Assembly: GCF_014639155.1 (NCBI RefSeq) | Contig: NZ_BMFT01000001.1 | Coordinates: 2,914,001-2,978,000, forward strand | Direction: 5' to 3' | Length of the DNA: 64,000 bases | Source: Paenibacillus segetis | GTDB lineage: Bacteria > Bacillota > Bacilli > Paenibacillales > Paenibacillaceae | Shown: piece after piece, positions 61,700 to 64,000 of the stretch | Position numbering within the stretch: position 1 is the first letter of the stretch | How the letters are laid out: each line of letters starts with the position of its first letter | The notes under the pieces: generated by a model | Databases searched by the model: none | The model's input: the letters and a program-made list of their open reading frames with translations, nothing else | Told to the model about the DNA's origin: nothing | Program-made: the position numbers and the translations under genes

Positions 61700-62641
61700 C
61701 TATCGATTTTCCCCTGTTATTCCCCTATTCTTATAGGCTTCTAACAGGTCACTTACGAGAATACCATCTATTCTCATCCCCTTAATATTACAATTAATAA
61801 TTGAAAAGTTCTGCATATTAGAATCCTGAATTGAACTATTCATCATCTCGATTCTTTCCATACGAATGGGTTGATTATCTTCATCAAGACTTAATTTCAC
61901 ATCATGAATATAAGTCCCCCCCATGATAACATGACAAATTTCAACATTACTCATATCAGAATCGCCGAATATCGCGTGGCCTAAATAGGAATTCGTAATA
62001 TGCATTCCTGCTAAATTGCTGCTTTGGATCTTTAGATTACGCATGTTTGAATTCGAATAAGATGAATTGGATAAATTCACTTCAAAGAAATCGGAATCTT
62101 GCATATTACATTCACGAAAATTATGATGCATACACACCTTATCAAAGGTAAAATCCTCTTGGTTCTCTAGATTAGAATCATGAATTTCTTTGTAATAATA
62201 GCGCTCTTCCTCATCTTCAGACATGAACTTATATCCATTTTTCTCAAAAAAATAATGATTTCGTGGACTTTTCTGAGTTGTATCTAGTGTCCAAATTCTA
62301 ATCTGTGGGAATTGTTCTTCCATCAGACGTAGAACGTTCGATCCAATTTGTTTGCTTTGATATTGTGGATCAATATAGAAACGGTCTATTCTTGCATGTT
62401 CTCTTCCTGTAGTTGATATCAGAATAACGCCAACAAGAATATCCTTCATAAGGATTTTATAATAGCCCCCGCTCCTGACATGGTATTGTTGCATCCTTAT
62501 TGAATCAAAACCAGGAATATACGGTCTTTCGCCCTTGGCATACCATCTTGAAGTCTCATCTTTCTCGACAATTATCATCAGATCTCTAATTTGCTCAGCA
62601 TCAAAATCTGTTGCCAATTCCAAATAAACTTGCGTATTCAT
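61700..62641 (-). CDS. GNAT acetyltransferase fused to pentapeptide repeats
   Basis: A 313-residue protein. Residues 1-155 form a GNAT domain (ARIDRFYIDPQYQSKQIGSNVLRLMEEQFPQ, the acetyl-CoA loop, then SPRNHYFFEKNGYKF). Residues about 165-300 contain pentapeptide-repeat pattern A(D/N)LXX-like runs: NFRECNMQDSDFFEVNLSNSSYSNSNMRNLKIQSSNLAGMHI and further on NSSIQDSNMQNFSIINCNIKG. Pentapeptide proteins form right-handed beta helices, some of which shield gyrase. The pairing is uncommon, and the role is unknown. Confidence 0.82.
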   Translation of the reverse strand: MNTQVYLELATDFDAEQIRDLMIIVEKDETSRWYAKGERPYIPGFDSIRMQQYHVRSGGYYKILMKDILVGVILISTTGREHARIDRFYIDPQYQSKQIGSNVLRLMEEQFPQIRIWTLDTTQKSPRNHYFFEKNGYKFMSEDEEERYYYKEIHDSNLENQEDFTFDKVCMHHNFRECNMQDSDFFEVNLSNSSYSNSNMRNLKIQSSNLAGMHITNSYLGHAIFGDSDMSNVEICHVIMGGTYIHDVKLSLDEDNQPIRMERIEMMNSSIQDSNMQNFSIINCNIKGMRIDGILVSDLLEAYKNRGITGENR

Positions 62642-62660
62642 TCAACTACACCTATTTTCA

Positions 62661-63225
62661 TCATATTTTCTTAGCGACATAAGTGATACAGTCAGATGAT
62701 AGTTTCACTAATTGTCCATTACGATCAATCTCATATGTTAAAGGTTTCACCAGTCTTGTCTGGAGTTCCCATCCGTTATACTGATGATCTAGCAATGCCA
62801 ACATACAATCGGTATCCAAATTGACCTCAAACATGGGGTCCAATACTTCATTAGAGACAACGGTTATTTCTTTAACATTGGAGTTGATGATAAGACAATT
62901 AACCCCGCCTATTTTCGTTCCCAAAACTATTTCATTTAGTTTATTAGTAAATACGTGTTCTGAACGGACATGCTCCAAAGATGAAACAGCCACTATTATT
63001 TCATAGCCACTCGGTTCAATTTTGAAACTTTCAATATCAGAAATATATGTTTCAATAATCTAGTACTTTCAAATAGGGATAGTCATTAAAATACTCAAGA
63101 AGATCTATCACCGTCTTAACTGGTTTATGCAACCAAGAACCCGATTCGAACAATATATTATTCTTATAACAAGCATCATGATATTTCTTTTCGGCAGCTC
63201 TGATATAATCCACTCGATCCATCAT
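62661..63225 (-). pseudogene. Broken class I SAM-dependent methyltransferase
   Basis: Two pieces in different frames look like one protein. The 5' piece (63052-63225) reads MDRVDYIRAAEKKYHDACYK...TVIDLLEYFNDYPYLKVLDY and then a stop; KVLD is where motif I normally begins. The 3' piece (from an in-frame stop at about 63060 down to 62661) reads IETYISDIESFKIEPSGYEIIVAVSSLEHV, matching the later methyltransferase motifs, and ends in CITYVAKKI. The missing motif I and some 30-40 residues fit an internal deletion with frameshift. The 110-residue ORF starting at GTG 62993 is only the tail. GAGGTGA precedes the 5' piece. Confidence 0.65.
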
Positions 63226-63245
63226 TCACCTCGTATATAAAATAA

Positions 63246-63262
63246 GCCCCCAGCTAAGGGGC
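63246..63262 (-). terminator. Weak hairpin after the TPR gene
   Basis: On the minus strand GCCCC-TTAGCTG-GGGGC with a TTATTTTAT tail follows the TPR gene stop by 8 bases. Confidence 0.45.
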
Positions 63263-63268
63263 GGTGTC

Positions 63269-63751
63269 TTACCATTGCTCATCTAGCTTGTCCGCATAAT
63301 AAAGAATCGCTTTCTTATAGCTCTGAATACCTGTATCATTACTGGTCTCTGCTATTTGCTGCAATAAAATTTCCATGGCTTTACTATATTCCTTAAGGTT
63401 ATATTGAACCATCGCATAGAAGATCAGAAACTCTTTGTGTTTCGGAAACTGTCGAATGGCTTCTTCAAAAATACGATTTGATTCTTCGTAGAGTCCTAAT
63501 GTTCGATAAGTACTTCCTAGCCCTAAGAATGCACCTTGTCTTTCCTCACCTTGAAGTCCAAGCTCCAATGATTTTATATAAAAGGGAACGGCTTCCCGTT
63601 CTAATCCCATTGCGTCATGAACCCAGGCACATTGATACCATAATAATGGATTGAGTGGATCTTGGTCCAATAGATGAAGTAATAATGTTTGGGCTTCTTC
63701 AAATTGTCCCGATTCTCTTAGTTGGATCGCCCTTTGCAATTCAGTCATCAT
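63269..63751 (-). CDS. Tetratricopeptide repeat protein
   Basis: A 160-residue soluble helical protein with about four TPR motifs: QLRESGQFEEAQTLLLHLLDQDPLNP, LLWYQCAWVHDAMGLEREAVPFYIKSLEL, AFLGLGSTYRTLGLYEESNRIFEEAIRQFP and EFLIFYAMVQYNLKEYSKAMEILLQQI. Such proteins are protein-protein adaptors, and the partner is not indicated by neighbours. I start it at the ATG at 63751 with AAGGAG upstream; the longer frame overlaps the upstream gene. Confidence 0.78.
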   Translation of the reverse strand: MMTELQRAIQLRESGQFEEAQTLLLHLLDQDPLNPLLWYQCAWVHDAMGLEREAVPFYIKSLELGLQGEERQGAFLGLGSTYRTLGLYEESNRIFEEAIRQFPKHKEFLIFYAMVQYNLKEYSKAMEILLQQIAETSNDTGIQSYKKAILYYADKLDEQW

Positions 63752-63768
63752 AATCTCCTTTATGAGGG

Positions 63769-64000
63769 TCACTTATATAGATGTATTTTTAAAAAATCAA
63801 CAACTTTTTGAAAAGCGTTCTGAACCATAGGATCTTCAAAATTCTGATCAAAGACATGATCTGCGCCTTCAATGGTAACTAATTTCGTAGTAACTCCATA
63901 TTCTTTGAGCTTTTCATACATGATCACTGATTGTTCATAAGGAACATCCGTGTCATGATCACCATGGAGTAATAGTGTAGGTGGGTATTCTGCTGTTACA
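63769..64000 (-). CDS. Alpha/beta hydrolase (dienelactone hydrolase or prolyl-oligopeptidase-like), 3' part only
   Basis: The window ends inside this gene; only the last 77 codons are visible. The translation reads AEYPPTLLLHGDHDTDVPYEQSVMYEKL...VTIEGADHVFDQNFEDPMVQNAFQKVVDFLKIHLYK. HGDHDTDVP holds the catalytic-type Asp and GADHVFD the catalytic His of the alpha/beta-hydrolase fold. The Ser and the start lie beyond the window. It ends 17 bases before the TPR gene start, so the two may be cotranscribed. Confidence 0.82.
   Translation of the reverse strand, partial: VTAEYPPTLLLHGDHDTDVPYEQSVIMYEKLKEYGVTTKLVTIEGADHVFDQNFEDPMVQNAFQKVVDFLKIHLYK

Noticed and set aside
1-64000. CRISPR arrays, tRNA genes, prophage or restriction systems
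   Set aside because: I saw no regularly spaced direct repeats, no tRNA-like folds other than the T-box and no phage, integrase or restriction genes.

Overview
The window looks like a chromosomal segment of a spore-forming, Gram-positive Bacillales, most likely Paenibacillus or a close relative. The basis is strong GGAGG-type ribosome-binding sites with many GTG and TTG starts, sporulation genes (a YhcN/YlaJ-type lipoprotein, YqfC, YqfD), two long blocks whose gene order matches the Bacillus subtilis ylaG-ylaL and yqeY-yqfO regions, an AddAB/SbcCD repair cluster, and a T-box ahead of glyQS. The RNase P RNA has class A core sequences, unlike the class B RNA of B. subtilis, which fits a lineage outside Bacillus itself. 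There is no sign of a prophage, CRISPR array, complete insertion sequence or classical defence island.

Region by region. 1-9.8 kb: DUF2626 protein, a secreted coiled-coil protein, an orphan solute-binding protein, then ylaK (PIN-PhoH) divergent from ylaJ, a flavin-oxidase-fold protein, an LCP wall-polymer transferase, ylaH, typA and a small membrane protein. 10-13.9 kb: two divergent TerC metal-export proteins and the sulfur-relay pair cysteine desulfurase/ThiI. 14-18.5 kb: lytic transglycosylase, small proteins (DUF4190-like, DUF1540), YpuI and a secreted subtilase. 18.5-19.2 kb: a repeat-like hairpin and rnpB. 19.3-37.1 kb (all minus strand): the macromolecular-synthesis supercluster rpsU-yqeY-yqfC-yqfD-phoL-pgpH-ybeY-dgkA-cdd-era-yqzL-recO-[T-box]-glyQ-glyS-yqxD-dnaG-rpoD-trmK-yqfO. 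37.2-50 kb: a HIT protein and the addB-addA-sbcD-sbcC operon, with a MITE-like element inside the operon. 50-57 kb: an accessory stretch with a Nudix-methyltransferase fusion, DinB-like protein, acetyltransferases and the anaerobic ribonucleotide reductase pair nrdD-nrdG. 57-61.7 kb: a LacI-regulated sugar ABC transporter without its own ATPase. 61.7-64 kb: a GNAT-pentapeptide-repeat fusion, a methyltransferase pseudogene, a TPR protein and the 3' end of an alpha/beta hydrolase.

The most interesting signal is non-coding. Between sbcC and the HIT gene lies a perfect CRP/Fnr-type palindrome (TGTGA-N6-TCACA). It sits exactly 21 bases ahead of an extended -10 (TGTTATACT), placing it near -41.5. 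The promoter would produce an RNA of about 130 nt that folds into a three-way junction and ends in a U8 tract. The nrdD promoter has the same geometry: an 8/10 Fnr-type site, 21 bases, then TGATATACT. Together they suggest an oxygen-responsive regulon containing nrdDG and either an undescribed structured small RNA or a regulated leader of the HIT gene. This is inference from sequence only.

Many of the supplied reading frames start too early. I moved starts downstream where a ribosome-binding site decides the matter, and I added genes found by direct translation (yqzL, rpsU, the 3' hydrolase fragment and the 5' half of the broken methyltransferase).
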